Assembly (NCBI RefSeq): GCF_032854445.1
Contig: NC_088296.1
Location: 18,403,485 to 18,467,484, forward strand
Reading direction: 5' to 3'
Length of the DNA: 64,000 nt
Origin: Liolophura sinensis
Lineage: Eukaryota; Mollusca; Polyplacophora; Chitonida; Chitonidae
The position numbers and the translations under genes are program-made. The notes beneath the pieces are model-generated. The model searched no databases. It was not told the DNA's origin and saw only the letters and a program-made list of their open reading frames with translations. Shown here piece by piece: positions 33,110 to 46,280 of this stretch (position 1 is the stretch's first letter; every line of letters starts with the position of its first letter).

Positions 33110-34165
33110 GTATAACATATTCTACCATACGTTGGAGTACCTAAAATCACGCTCTATCCACCCCACCCACCACTACTAAGGCACAAATTTCAAACAGTCT
33201 GGGAATGGTTTGTCACTTCAGTTTATAAGATGACAAACGAGTTCACTCGCTGTGTGAACGGGGCGTCCTGAAACCGAAGTCAATTCAGGCTAGGCTTCCT
33301 GCTGGTGTAACAAATTTTGAATTGTAGGGACCCCCCCCCCCCCCACCTCCTGAATAAAGCTTTGTTAGCGGAAAACTCTTATTCTTATACTGTGATTCTA
33401 GTCTAATTTGTTGAATGTAACACATACCTTAATATTAAGTGGGATCTGATTACATATACCTTAATATTAAGTGGCATCCGGTTACACATATGCTGTTCCC
33501 ACGTACGCTATTAACATATACATAAAGTTGTAAATATCGTATAAAATATTCTACCATACGTTGGAGTACCTAAAATCAAGCTTTATCCATCCCACCCACC
33601 ACTACTAAGGTACGAATTTCAAACACCCTGGGAATGGTTGACACTTCAGTTTATAAGATGACAAACGAGTTCACTCGCTGTGTGAACGGGGCGTCCTGAA
33701 ACCGAAGTCAATTCAGGCTAGGCTTCCTGCTGGTGTAACAAATTTTGAATTGTAGGGACCCCCCCCCCTCCCCCCTCCTGAATAAAGCTTTGTTAGCGGA
33801 AAACTCTTATTCTTATACTGTGATTCTAGTCTAATTTGTTGAATGAAACACATACCTTAATATTAAGTGGGATCTGGTTACATATACCTTAATATTAAGT
33901 GGCATCTGGTTACACATACGCTATTCCCACGTACGCTATTCACATATACATAAAATTGTAAATATCGTATAAAATATTCTACCATACGTTGGAGTACCTA
34001 AAATCACGCTTTATCCATCCCACCCACCACTACTAAGGTACGAATTTCAAACACCCTGGGAATGGTTGACACTTCAGTTTATAAGATGACAAACGAGTTC
34101 ACTCGCTGTGTGAACGGGCCGACCTGAAACCGAAGCGATCAATTCAGCCTAGGCTTCCTGCACTA
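33110..34165. repeat. 429-bp tandem repeat, about 2.5 units
   Basis: CTACCATACGTTGGAGTACC occurs at 33122, 33551 and 33979. Each unit has a poly-C run after TTGTAGGGA and two copies of a 32-bp element (ACACATACCTTAATATTAAGTGG...) that is amplified separately to the right. Confidence 0.92.
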
Positions 34166-34654
34166 ATGAAATACAGCCTAGCATAAAATGCCGTGCCATA
34201 CACTTTATGTGTTACATGTTAAAGTAATGAAAAAATTTTGTTTTTTTATATTTTTTTGCAGCTTTGTTCACATATGACTGGTTGGAGCTCAGTGAAAGCT
34301 AAACTGAAGTTTCTATATGGCATTTGATACATGTAACATTGAATATAATTTAAGGATGACCAGGTTAGACAGGTGATATGTAGCAAGGGGAGAGCAATCA
34401 TGTTTTAAAATTACTGTTCGTCTGATAGCAGTCTCTAGCAGTGCATGGAGAGAATGTCCGCTTTCAGAAATTGAAGTCTGGACGAAAAATGCTAAATGTC
34501 AAATTTACATTTCATTTATGTTTCCTAAGGAGTTTCCTCTTTTTGAGGAAGTTGGTTTAACAAATTTTTTTACGGGAAGGGACCCCCCACCCCCGCCCCC
34601 TACTAAAGCTATGTCAGCGGAAAACTCATTCTTTTACTGTGATTCTAGTCGCAT

Positions 34655-36240
34655 ACGTTGGTAGTAAGTGGCATCTGGTTACACATACCTTAATCGTTAG
34701 TGACATACGGTTACACATACCTTAATCTTTAGTGACATACGGTTACACATACCATAATCTTACGTGGCATCCCGTTACACATACCTTAATATTTAGTGGC
34801 ATACGGTTACATATACCTTAATCTTACGTGGCACCCCGTTACACATACCTTAAATTTTAGTGACATGCGGTTACTCATACCTTAATCTTAAGTGACATCC
34901 GGTTACACATATCTTAATATTAAGTGGCATCCCGTTACACATACCTGAATCTTAAGTAACAAACGATTACATATACGTTAACATTAAGTGGCAACCGTTT
35001 ACAGATACCTTAATCTTTAGTGTCATACGGTTACACATACCTTTATCTTTTATGACATACGATTACACATACCTCAATCTTAAGTGTCATCCGGTTACAC
35101 ATACCTTAATCTTTAGTGACATACGGTTACACATACCTTAATCTTAAGTGGCATCCGGTTACAAATGCCTTAATCTTTAGTGGCATCCGGTTACACATAC
35201 CTTAATCTTAAGTGGCATCCCGTTACACGTACCTTAAACTTTAGTGACATACGGTTACACATGCCTTAATTTTTAGTGACACATACCTTAATCTTTAATT
35301 ACATACGGTTACACTTGCCTTAATCTTTAGTGACATACGGTTACACATGCCTTAATCTTAAGAGGCGTCCCCTTACACATACCTTAATCTTGAACGTCAT
35401 ACGGTTACACATGCCTTAATGTTTAGTGACATACGGTTACACATGGTTACACATGCCTTAATCTTAAGTGGCATCCGGTTACACATACCTTAATCTTAAG
35501 TTGCTTCCCGTTTCACATGCTTGAATCTTTAATGACATTCGGTTACACATGCCTTAATCTTTAGTGACATACGGTTACACATACCTTAATCTTTAGTGAC
35601 ATACGCTTACACATACCTTAATCTTTAGTGACATACGGTTACACATACCTTAATCTTAAGTGGCATCCGGTTACAAATGCCTTAATCTTTAGTGGCATCC
35701 GGTTACACATACCTTAATCTTAAGTGGCATCCCGTTACACATACCTTAATCTTTAGTGACATATGGTTACACATACCTTAATTTTTAGTGACACATATCT
35801 TAATCTTTAATTACATACGGTTACACATGCCTTAATCTTTAGTGACATACGGTTACACATGCCTTAATCTTAAGTGGCATCCCCTTACACATACCTTAAT
35901 CTTGAATGTCATACGATTACATATGTCTTAATCTTTAATGACATACGGTTACACATGGTTACACATGCCTTAATCTTAAGTGGCATCCGGTTACACATAC
36001 CTTAATCTTAAGTTGCATCCCGTTTCACATGCTTGAATCTTTAATGACATACGGTTACACATGCCTTAATCTTTAGTGACATACGGTTACACATACCTTA
36101 ATCTTTAGTGACATACGGTTACACATACCTTAATCTTACGTGGCATCCCGTTACACATACCTTAATCTTTAGTGACATACGCTTACACATACCTTAGCCT
36201 TAAGTGGCATCCGGTTACACATACCTAATTTTAAGTGACA
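34655..36240. repeat. 32-bp minisatellite, about 49 units, with a 512-bp higher-order period
   Basis: Unit TTACACATACCTTAATCTTT AGTGACATACGG, with AAGTGGCATCC variants. Rare variants recur 512 bp (16 units) apart: GGTTACAAATGCC at 35158 and 35670, ACATGGTTAC at 35441 and 35953. Confidence 0.93.
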
Positions 36241-36369
36241 TGCATGTTTCAGTGACGAAACTACAATGTATCATTCTCTTTGCTGCCCATGATAACGGTT
36301 GTAGCAATGCGAAAAGATTTGGTGTGGTCCTGCCGATAAAGGGACCTAGGTCTAACATGTGATCGTGTT

Positions 36370-36480
36370 CTGTATTAATTTATTTCTTTGCTTTGGGTTT
36401 TACGCTGTCCTCAAGAATGTTTCAATCATATAACATTGCCCAGCTGTATGACTGGGGGAAACGGGAGAACTGGGGGTATA
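36370..36480 (-). mobile_element. SINE-1 fragment
   Basis: TTTTACGCTGTCCTCAAGAA at 36399 and diverged sequence after it; just left of a better copy in the same orientation. Confidence 0.5.
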
Positions 36481-36489
36481 CTCTTCTGT

Positions 36490-36705
36490 TTCATTTATTT
36501 ATTTATTTTGATTGGTATTTCACGCTGTACTCAAGAATATTTAATTTATACGACGGCGGCCAGCAGTATAGTGGTACGAAACTGGGCACTTCGCGGGGAA
36601 AACCCACGACCAACAGCAGGTTGTTGGCAGACGTTTTCACGTACCGTCGGAGAGGAAGCCAGCATGAAGTGAGTAAAGCTGGTGAGAGGCCTCTGGGTCA
36701 TTAGG
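36490..36705 (-). mobile_element. SINE-1, lacks outer part of head
   Basis: Tail, body and part of the head-link (GGAGAGGAAGCCAGCATGA), then GGTGAGAGGCCTCTGGGTCAT. Confidence 0.78.
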
Positions 36706-36949
36706 CTGTCTTCTATTTCAAGGTAAAGGCATACACATATGGTTACAAATTCTCTTGAGTCCATACACATATGAATGGTTACGCAATTTCTTGAGTCATA
36801 TACATGTATTTATTGCAACTGTATTTTTATAACTTTCACGGTCTACCTTATAAAACATGGACAAAAAAAAGTTACCAAAATTTTATATTTATGAAATTTT
36901 GTTAAAGTGGGCTAGTCTGGCATGCATTCAGTATGCTAGAATCACACTT

Positions 36950-37240
36950 AGGCCTGATTAGCACGCCGTGGCAGGATGTTCCAGAGACCTAGCAACAGGT
37001 ATGATACCGAGAAAACAGGACTGGGCCAGGCCAGGCAGTTCACCAATATTACATCAGGACCAGACCTGAGCCAGATCTCCCAATCCAGGCCTGGGCCAGA
37101 CAAGGCCAGATTAGCACGCCAAAGGTCCAGACCTGGTGGAGTTATAGCAGGAGGCATGAAGGCATCTGGGCCAGCTCTTTCCAAACTTTTGGGGCGGATC
37201 TGGCCCACATTTGGTCAAGATGAGCAGTACTAAATGGACA
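36950..37240. repeat. GC-rich block of degenerate CTGGGCCAGA words
   Basis: AGGCCTGGGCCAGACAAGGCC, GGACTGGGCCAGGCCAGG and GGATCTGGCCC repeat in both orientations within AT-rich DNA. It could be a terminal region of a transposon; no ORF. Confidence 0.4.
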
Positions 37241-37354
37241 GTGTTCAGATTTAGTTTCTTGTCCTGAGTATAAAGCCCGCTTAAGAATATGTTACGAGGA
37301 GGGCCTTTAAGGAACGTACTTATGACTTTAAATTCACCAAGAACAATAGATTTA

Positions 37355-38745
37355 CTACCCTAGCCGATCTTCAGCTGGCGGTTCGGTAAAGCTCAGCGAG
37401 TGAGTGACAACCCGTTTAGCTGGCCTAGATAACCTGGCAATTCGTATGAAAACGATGTTTTCGTCAATGTGGTCGCGGGTGACGATGCTGTTGTATCTGT
37501 CGTCTCTGTTGAAGACATTGTCGTTGGTGGTGGTGAACTTTTTGTCGTTGCTGGAGGAGATGTGGTTGTACTTGTAGAAAATATCGTTAATGTGGTTGTA
37601 ATTGTTGAAAATATTATCGATGTGGTTACAAGTATCGATGTTGTACCTACTGTTGTCTATATTTAAGATATTGTCGTTGGTGATGGTGAATTTTCTGTCG
37701 TTGCTGGAGGAGATGCGGTTGTACTTGTAGAAGACATCGTCAATGTGGCTGCAAGTGACGATGTTGTTGTACCTATGGTTGTCTATGTTGAATACATTGT
37801 CGTTGATGGTGGTGAGCTTGTTGTGGTTGCTGGAGGAGATGCGGTTGTACTTGTAGAAGACATTGTCAGTGTGGTTGCAGGGGACCATGTTGTTGTACCT
37901 ATGGTTGTCTCTGTTGAAGACATTGTCGTTGATGGTGGTGATCTTGTTGTCGTTGCTGAAGGAGATGCGGTTGTACTTGTAGAAGACATCATCAATGTGG
38001 TTGCAGGTGACGATGCTGTTCGGTCACAGTCCTCCTCCTCAACGACCGTGGCCACGTACTTTAACTGGTCACCATCCGGGTCAAGAACTTCCATAACTTT
38101 CAGCTTGGTGTCCCTGGGGAGCAGAATTTCGTCCTCTTGAGAGTTGGCTGAATAAGCCTTAATGTTGTGGCCACGGGGGTTCCGAATTTCGTACAGGGTT
38201 GATTCACCTTCTCTGTTCAATATGTTATTGTCTTCGTCGGAAGTTGTGCTGGAGTAAGCTGGCCAAGTAATGCAATCGTCCTCTGCGAGGATTTGGTGTC
38301 CACCCACAACCTTCCACACCGTGATTGGATCCGTCTTGGGGATTTAGGACAGTGCACAGTCCAGCAAATCTACATACTTCTGGAACTTTCCTGGGCCAGC
38401 CTTTTCCCACAATTTCGCGTTCAGTATTTCGTGAAACGGATAAGGGTTCTTCATAGTGTAAAAGTAAATTGCCTTACGTTCTTCATCCGTTAATTCGTGA
38501 GGGTTTTCTTTCTCTAGCGCATCAGTGTTCGGCTTTCCCTGCCTCCTGGAGTATCTGTTCGTAGTCTGGGCGGTCTTTTAGCTCTTTTATGGCATCAAGG
38601 AGTTTGATGTCTACTTCTCGACGGACTCTTTGATTTGGACGTTGTCCAGAAGACCGACCAGTGGTCGACACTGCACTTCCAGCACTGTTACCGCCAGGAA
38701 CGCAAGAAATAGATACCTAACATGGTGGTTTTCCTTGAACAAAGC
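37355..38745 (-). pseudogene. ADP-ribosyltransferase-like gene copy B with Thr/Ser-rich tail, several breaks
   Basis: Best preserved copy. A signal-peptide-like stretch (YLFLAFLAVTVLEVQC) lies near 38715-38665, but the start codon is one base out of frame relative to copy C. A frameshift lies near 38625, another break near 38525, and a stop at 38346-38344 where copy C has a sense codon. From 38319 to 37783 the frame is open for 178 residues: ECITWPAY-like motif (DDCITWPAY), YEIRNPRGHNIK, SANSQEDEILLPRDTKLKV with the ExE motif, then Thr/Ser/Pro repeats of 42 residues (126 bp) such as SPATTLTMSSTSTTASPPAT. The tail could be an O-glycosylated stalk. Stops end the Thr frame at 37783, and further degenerate units run to 37355. 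Whether any product is made is unknown. Confidence 0.6.
37376..38000 (-). repeat. 126-bp repeats coding the Thr/Ser-rich tail of ART copy B
   Basis: The CGTTGRTGGTGGTG landmark occurs at 37522, 37675, 37801 and 37927; spacings are 126 bp except one of 153. The same 126-bp period occurs in copy A (28109, 28235, 28361). Confidence 0.8.
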
Positions 38746-38754
38746 CAAAAACAT

Positions 38755-39815
38755 GTCACTGAGTAAATTTAGCAATGTCTTAAATCCTTGGTAAGTCTTT
38801 TTTGCCGTTTTGTCCATTCCAATTATTGTAGAAAATTTCAGCCATATATTAAGTCGATGCATTCAGATGTCCGCAGCCTAAAATTAAAAATCGTCCCATA
38901 AATCAACATATACGTTCCGCGTCATTGAAATACTATACGCCAATCAATGAAATACAATAACCTAATGGACAGGGGCTCTCACTGTTCCTGTTGCCTTTGT
39001 GATAACAACTGATTGAAGGCGCGCGTGCATTTGGCCGTAAGCGCAGTCTAACGTTCGTTGAACACAACCCGTCTTGCGCCAATATACATCCAAACGTTCG
39101 GTTCAATTAAAGGAAAAGACCTCTAAACATCGAAGTAGGCATCACTAAAGAGGCCACTTAAAATATGCATATATAGACTTTCATTCATTTATTTATTTTT
39201 TTTAGATTTTTGTAAAGTGTGTTAAAGGTGTTCAAACACTTGAATTCTGTGATGGGCTTTATTGACCACACTATCAAAGTTTAGAAACTCGTCAGGTGAC
39301 GACACCGAATGTTGGAATAAATCTTTCCACCCATGAGTGAAAGAAAAACTCTTCAAAAAATTATTTTCTTCTGATGAACATCAGGAAATAGAGGTGTGAC
39401 GTCAGAGTCAGAGTGCTTAGATACCGTCAGTATAAAGCCCATCACAGTACTGAAATATTTGAATGCCTTTCCACACTCTTAATAAAATCGGAAAAATTAA
39501 GTGAAAGTAATTTTAAGCATAGTATTTGGGTGTCAGTATGATGAACCTTACTTCATATTTTACCTTTCTTTTACTTTAAATTGATCACATAGGTAAACAT
39601 TTTAGTATGTTTTTTAAACACACGGATAAATAAAGAAATAAACTGCTTGATGTTTCTCACCTTGTTATCTTCTAGACGATAGACCCAGACTGTCGTCACA
39701 CCAGCTCCGTGGTCCCTTGGAGAAGTGAGCAGTGCAGCCTTTTCCCACGCGACAAGATGCAATGTTTAGGCGAGAGAACAACTACCTGTGGAAATTTTGC
39801 TCGATTATTCTCACC
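38755..39815. repeat. Duplicated 5' flank of ART copy B
   Basis: Counterpart of 31030-31870; the match ends where the LTR fragment begins. Copy C shares only the first part (48107-48260). Confidence 0.75.
39661..39790 (-). other. Candidate exon upstream of ART copy B
   Basis: Homologue of 31720-31862. The frame is open here: HLVAWEKAALLTSPRDHG, then AGVTTVWVYRLEDNK, followed by donor GTGAGAAAC. The shared donor in both duplicates suggests a real exon once existed; its product is unknown. Confidence 0.4.
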
Positions 39816-39817
39816 TC

Positions 39818-40248
39818 AAAACCTAGTCTTACGAACCCGGTTTTTGAACATTTTGTATTATATTTTTTATTTTTTGTATAGGTCAGTGTCTGACCTACAT
39901 TCTTTCTCTGTGTAAGTTAAAGCCTATTCTGTAATTCAGCCAAGCATTCTCGAGGGTTCGGTGTTTATGAGTTTAGTGTTATGATGTCATAATCCAGAAC
40001 TTTCTTTTACATTAGCTCATAAATATGAGCGAAAGAATTGTAAACCTTGCAGCCACTTGTGAGCAGTTATGTACTGAATTCCATTTGTCTACTTTGTTAA
40101 AATATATGTATTGAACTTATTCAAGCGTCTTCGAGTCTCTTTGTTTGATCTTGTGCAAGGCCTATCGCTTATCTGAGAGATAAACAAGCCAGTTGTTTTT
40201 CATCTTTACTGATAATGGTACCCTTACATAATGGGGGCTTGTCCGGGA
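39818..40248 (+). mobile_element. LTR retrotransposon LTR with primer-binding site (truncated element)
   Basis: At 40232-40248 stands TGGGGGCTTGTCCGGGA, close to a tRNA-Pro-type primer-binding site, five bases after CCTTACA, a typical LTR end. To the left, alignment of copy B flank to copy A flank stops at about 39818, so the LTR begins near there (exact start not fixed). No gag or pol follows, and no second LTR is seen, so this is an LTR plus leader fragment. Confidence 0.5.
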
Positions 40249-41179
40249 ACTAAAACCTGCTTGTGCTGGATTGTAGCACGTTAACTGTCAACTTGTTTAG
40301 AGGTCTTTTGATTACTGTTTTGGATCAGAGATTTACACGTTTAGGACATATACCTTTGCGCCGATAAAGTTAAAGACTGCCTTACCTCATGCATAATGCT
40401 AAAAAATAATGAATACAAAATCCACAGTGAAAATGGCACTGGCTTTCAAGTTGTGGCGCAGTCAGCGACTGAACATTTTGACTGTAAGTATCGCTAACAC
40501 GTACTGTGCGCACATCACAAGCCATGGTTAAAAGTTGTTTTTCTCTGTTTTTGCTTTTGTGATGACTTTTATTCCATAATATTATGTTAGCCATCTTCCT
40601 GATGGGCTACTAATTTTCCAAGATAGCCATGTAGATTAATAAAATTCGGGTAAGTTACATTTTACAGAACAATATTCGGAGTTTAATAATTATAATAAAG
40701 ACAGTTCACCATGTTTTAAATTTAAAACATGCGTGGTCATTGATTTCCGAAATTTCGAAAGCGAAGAGGGTTTTTATTAGCATCAATACCACCTAAACAT
40801 TTGCTTTTGTATAGAAATAACCCATACAACTTTTACTTGACTTTAGACCAGAAAAGTTCTATTATTATTGATTTTCAAACTTCGTGCGGGTTGTTTAAAA
40901 CAGATCCGAAATACAGTGATATTCCTGCACTAAAAAGCTATAACAAAACATACATTTTTGAAGACTGGACTGGATACCGTCTAAATTTTGCAAAATCATG
41001 CTTATTCCCCCTATCCCTACGGATTCAAACTACAAATACAAACCTCGTATGTCATGTGCAAACAGTTGTACAAAAATTTTGGCAAGCAAGGACGCTGAAG
41101 TCAAAGACAAAACAATTGTTGATCGATTTTTCTCGGCTAAAACGCTGATCAAGATCTTATAGCCTGCAAATATTAAGGT
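40249..41179. other. Leader-like sequence after the LTR, then an unrecognised open frame
   Basis: The first ~100 bp may be retrotransposon leader. The 115-codon plus frame at 40801-41148 (contains FEDWTGYRLNFAKSCLFPLS) matches nothing I know and has no splice context. Confidence 0.35.
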
Positions 41180-44100
41180 GTGGAGGTGATGAAATGTTGT
41201 CCTTCTTTATGGCCGTCTGGTTGTTGACTACATTGTTGTTTTCTTTGTCAAAGACTGTCACTGGACGCGGTGATATTGCCATGCTTGGTGACACTCTGGC
41301 TGTTGTCTGTGTTGTTTTCTCTGTCAAAGACTGCTGCTGGACGTGGTGATATTGCCATGCTTGGTGACACTATAGCTGATGTCCGTGTTGTTTTCTCTGT
41401 CAAAGACTATCACTGGACGCGGTGATATTGCCATGCTTGGTGACACTATAGCTGATGTCCGTGTTGTTTTCTCTGTCAAAGACTGTCACTGGACGTGGTG
41501 ATATTGCCATGCTTGGTGACACTATAGCTGATGTCCGTGTTGTTTTCTCTGTCAAAGACTGTCACTGGACGTGGTGATATTGCCATGCTTGGTGACACTC
41601 TGGCTGTTGTCTGTGTTGTTTTCTCTGTCAAAGACTGCTGCTGGACGTGGTGATATTGCCATGCTCGGTGACACTATAGCTGATGTCCGTGTTGTTTTCT
41701 CTGTCAAAGACTGTCACTGGACGTGGTGATATTGCCATGCTTGGTGACACTATAGCTGATGTCCGTGTTGTTTTCTCTGTCAAAGACTGTCACTGGACGT
41801 GGTGATATTGCCATGCTTGGTGACACTATAGCTGATGTCCGTGTTGTTTTCTCTGTCAAAGACTGTCACTGGACGTGGTGATATTGCCATGCTTGGTGAC
41901 ACTCTGGCTGTTGTCTGTGTTGTTTTCTCTGTCAAAGACTGCTGCTGGACGTGGTGATATTGCCATGCTCGGTGACACTATAGCTGATTTCCGTGTTGTT
42001 TTCTCTGTCAAAGACTGTCACTGGACGTGGTGATATTGCCATGCTTGGTGACACTATGGCTGATGTCCGTGTTGTTTTCTCTGTCAAAGACTGTCACTGG
42101 ACGTGGTGATATTGCCATGCTTGGTGACACTCTGGCTGTTGTCTGTGTTGTTTTCTCTGTCAAAGACTGCTGCTGGACGTGGTGATATTGCCATGCTTGG
42201 TGACACTATAGCTGATGTCCGTGTTGTTTTCTCTGTCAAAGACTGCTGCTGGACGTGGTGATATTGCCATGTTTGGTGACATTATAGCTGTTGTCCGTGT
42301 TGTTTTCTCTGTCAAAGACTATCACTGGGCGTGGTGATATTGCCATGCTCGGTGACACTATAGCTGATGTCGGTGTTGTTTTCTCCCCGGTGATATTGCC
42401 ATGCTCGATGACAATGTGGCTGTTGTCTGTGTTGTTTTCTCTGTCAAAGACTGTCCCTGGACGTGGTGATATTGCCATGCTCGGTGACACTGCGGCTGTT
42501 GTCTGTGTTGTTTTCTCCGTCAAAGACTGTCACTGGACATGGTGATGTTGCCATGCTCGGTGACACTTCAGCTCTTGTTCGTGTTGCTTTCCCTGTCAAA
42601 GACTATCACTCGACGCGGTGACGTTGCCATGCTCGGTGACTGCGACTGTTGTCTGTGTTGTTTTCTCTGTCAAAAGACTGTCACTGGACGTGGTGATATT
42701 GCCATGCTCGGTGACACTCTGGCTGTTGTCTGAGTTGTTTTCTCTGTCAAAGACTGCTGCTGAACGTGGTGATATTGCCATGCTTGGTGACATTATAGCT
42801 GTTGTCCGTGTTGTTTTCTCTGTCAAAGACTATCACTGGACGCGGTGATATTGTCATGCTTGGTGACACTGTAACTGTTGTCCGGGTTGCTTTCCCTGTC
42901 AAAGACTATCACTCGACGCGGTGACGTTGCCATGCTCGGTGACTCTGCGGCTGTTGTCTGTGTTGTTTTCTCTGTCAAAGACTGCTGCTGGACGTGGTGA
43001 TATTGCCATGTTTGGTGACATTATAGCTGTTGTCCGTGTTGTTTTCTCTGTCAAAGACTGTCACTGGGCGTGGTGAAATTGCCATGCTCGGTGACACTAT
43101 AGCTGATGTCGGTGTTGTTTTCTCCCCGGTGATATTGCCATGCTCGATGACAATGTGGCTGTTGTCTGTGTTGTTTTCTCTGTCAAAGACTGTCCCTGGA
43201 CGTGGTGATATTGCCATGCTCGGTGACACTGCGGCTGTTGTCTGTGTTGTTTTCTCCGTCAAAGACTGTCACTGGACATGGTGATGTTGCCATGCTCGGT
43301 GACACTTCAGCTCTTGTTCGTGTTGCTTTCCCTGTCAAAGACTATCACTCGACGCGGTGACGTTGCCATGCTCGGTGACTCTGCGACTGTTGTCTGTGTT
43401 GTTTTCTCTGTCAAAAGACTGTCACTGGACGTGGTGATATTGCCATGCTCGGTGACACTCTGGCTGTTGTCTGTGTTGTTTTCTCTGTCAAAGACTGCTG
43501 CTGAACGTGGTGATATTGCCATGCTTGGTGACACTGTAACTGTTGTCCGGGTTGATTTCCCTGTCAAAGACTATCACTCGACGCGGTGACGTTGCCATGC
43601 TCGGTGACTCTGCGGCTGTTGTCTGTGTTGCTTTCTCTGTCAAAGACTGTCCCTGGACGTGGTGATATTGCCATGCTCGGTGACTCTGCGGCTGTTGTCT
43701 GTGTTGCTTTCTCTGTCAAAGACTGTCCCTGGACGTGGTGATATTGCCATGCTCGGTGACACTGCGGCTGTTGTCTGTGTTGCTTTTCCTGTCAAAGACT
43801 GTCACTGGACGTGGTGATATTGCCATGCTCGGTGACACTGTGGCTGTTGTCTGTATTGTTTTCTCTGTCAAAGACTATCACTGGATGCGGTGATATTGTC
43901 ATGCTTGGTGACACTGTAACTGTTGTCTGTTTTGTTTTCTCTGTCAAAGACTATCACTGGACGTGGTGATATTGTCATGGTTGGTGACACTGTAACTGTT
44001 GTCTGTTTTGTTTTCTCTGACAAAGACTGTCACTGGACGTGATGATGTTGCTATGCTTGGTGACACTGTGGCTGTTGTCTGTATTGTTTTCTCCGTCAAA

Positions 44101-46280
44101 GACCATCACTGGATGCGGTGATATTGTCATGGTTGGTGACACTGTAACTGTTGTCTGTGTTGTTTTCTCTGACAAAGTCTGTCACTGGACGTGATGGTGT
44201 TGCTATGCTTGGTGAAGCTGTGGCTGTTGTCTGTGTTGTTTTGTTTTCTCTGTCAAAGACTATCACTAGACGTGGTGATATTGTCATGGTTGGTGACACT
44301 GTAACTGTTGTCTGTTTTGGTAGTGATATTGCCATGCTCGGTGACACTGTGGCTGTTGTCTGTTTTGTTTTCTCCGTCAAAGACTATCACTGGACGTGGT
44401 GATATTGTCATGCTTGGTGACACTGTGGCTGTTGTCTGTATTGTTTTCTCCGTCAAAGACTATCACTGGATGCGGTGATATTGTCATGCTTGTTGACACT
44501 GTGGCTGTTGTCTGTGTTGTTTTCTCTGTCAAAGACTGTCACTGGACGTGGTGATATTGTCATGCTCGGTGACACTGTGGCTGTTTTCTGTATTGTTTTC
44601 TCCGTCAAAGACTATCACTGGATGCGGTGATATTGCCATGGTTGGTGACACTGTAACTGTTGTCTGTGTTGTTTTCTCTGACAAAGACTGTCACTGGACG
44701 TGATGGTGTTGCTATGCTTGGTGAAACTGTGGCTGTTGTCTGTGTTGTTTTGTTTTCTCTGTCAAAGACTGTCACTGGATGCGGTGACGTTGCCATGCTC
44801 GGTGACTCTGCGACTGTTGTCTGTGTTGTTTTCTCTGTCAAAGACTGTCCCTGGACGTGGTGATATTGCCATGCTCGGTGACACTGTAACTGTTGTCTGT
44901 ATTGTTTTCTCTGTCAAAGACTATCACTGGATGCGGTGATACTGTCATGCTTGGTGACACTGTAACTGTTGTCTGTTTTGTTTTCTCTGTCAAAGACTGT
45001 CCCTGGACGTGGTGATATTGCCATGCTCGGTGACACTGTAGCTGTTGTCTGTATTGTTTTCTCTGTCAAAGAATATCACTGGATGCGGTGATACTGTCAT
45101 GCTTGGTGACACTGTAACTGTTGTCTGTATTGTTTTCTCCGTCAAAGACTATCACTGGACGTGGTGATGTTGCTATGCTTGGTGACACTGTAACTGTTGT
45201 CTGTTTTATTTTCTCTGTCAAAGACTGTCACTGGACGTGATGATATTGCCATGTTTGGTGACACTGTGGCTGTTATCTGTGTTGTTTTCTCCGCCAAAGA
45301 CTATCACTGGACGCGGTGATATTGTCATGCTTGGTGACACTGTAACTGTTGTCTGTTTTGTTTTCTCTGTCAAAGACTGTCACTGGACGTGGTGATATTG
45401 TCATGCTTGGTGACACCGTAACTGTTGTCTGTTTTGTTTTCTCTGTCAAAGACTGTCACTGGACGTGGTGATATTGCCATGCTCGGTGACACTGTGGCTG
45501 TTGTCTGTATAGTTTTCTCTGTCAAAGACTATCACTGGACGTGGTGATTGTTGCTATGCTTGGTGACACTGTAACTGTTCTCTGTGTTGTTTTCTCTGAC
45601 AAAGACTATCACTGGACGTGGTGATATTGCCATGCTCGGTGACACTGTGGCTGTTGTCTGTATTGTTTTCTCTGTCAAAGACTATCACTGGACGTGGTGA
45701 TGTTGCTATGCTTGGTGACACTGTAACTGTTGTCTGTGTTGTTTTCTCTGACAAAGACTATCACTAGACGTGGTGATATTGCCATGCTTTGTGACACTGT
45801 AACTGTTGTCTGTTTTTGTTTTCTCTGACAAAGACTGTCACTGGAGGTGGTGATATTGTCATGCTTGGTGACACTGTGACTGTTGTCCGTGTTGTTTCTC
45901 TGACAAAGACTGTCACTGGATGCGGTGATACTGTCATGCTTGGTGACACTGTAACTGTTGTCTGTATTGTTTTCTCTGTCAAAGACTATCACTGGATGCG
46001 GTGATATTGTCATGCTCGGTGACACTGTAGCTGTTGTATGTGTTGTTTTCTCCGTCAAAGACTGTCACTGGGCGTAGTGATATTGCCATGTTTGGTGACA
46101 CTGTGGCTGTTGTCTGTGTTGTTTTCTCCGCCAAAGACTATCACTGGATGCGGTGATATTGTCATGGTTAGTGACACTGTAACTGCTGTCTGTATTGTTT
46201 TCTCTGAGAAAGACTGACACTGGACGTGGTGAAATTGTCATGCTCTGTGACACTTTGGCTGTTGTCCTATATATCGTTTT
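41180..46280. repeat. 76-bp minisatellite, about 67 units, with a 739-bp duplicated block
   Basis: Unit TGTCACTGGACGTGGTGATA ... GTTGTTTTCTCTGTCAAAGAC. 76 is not a multiple of three, so frames rotate and stay open for about 95 codons at most; the Thr/Asn-rich translations are by-products. The block starting near 42236 recurs at 42975, including the same 28-bp-deleted unit (TTCTCCCCGGTGATATTGCC). It lies between ART copies B and C. Confidence 0.94.

Noticed and set aside
42236-46058. Many 60-127 codon Thr/Asn-rich frames
   Set aside because: The 76-bp unit shifts frame each repeat, so no continuous protein is possible.
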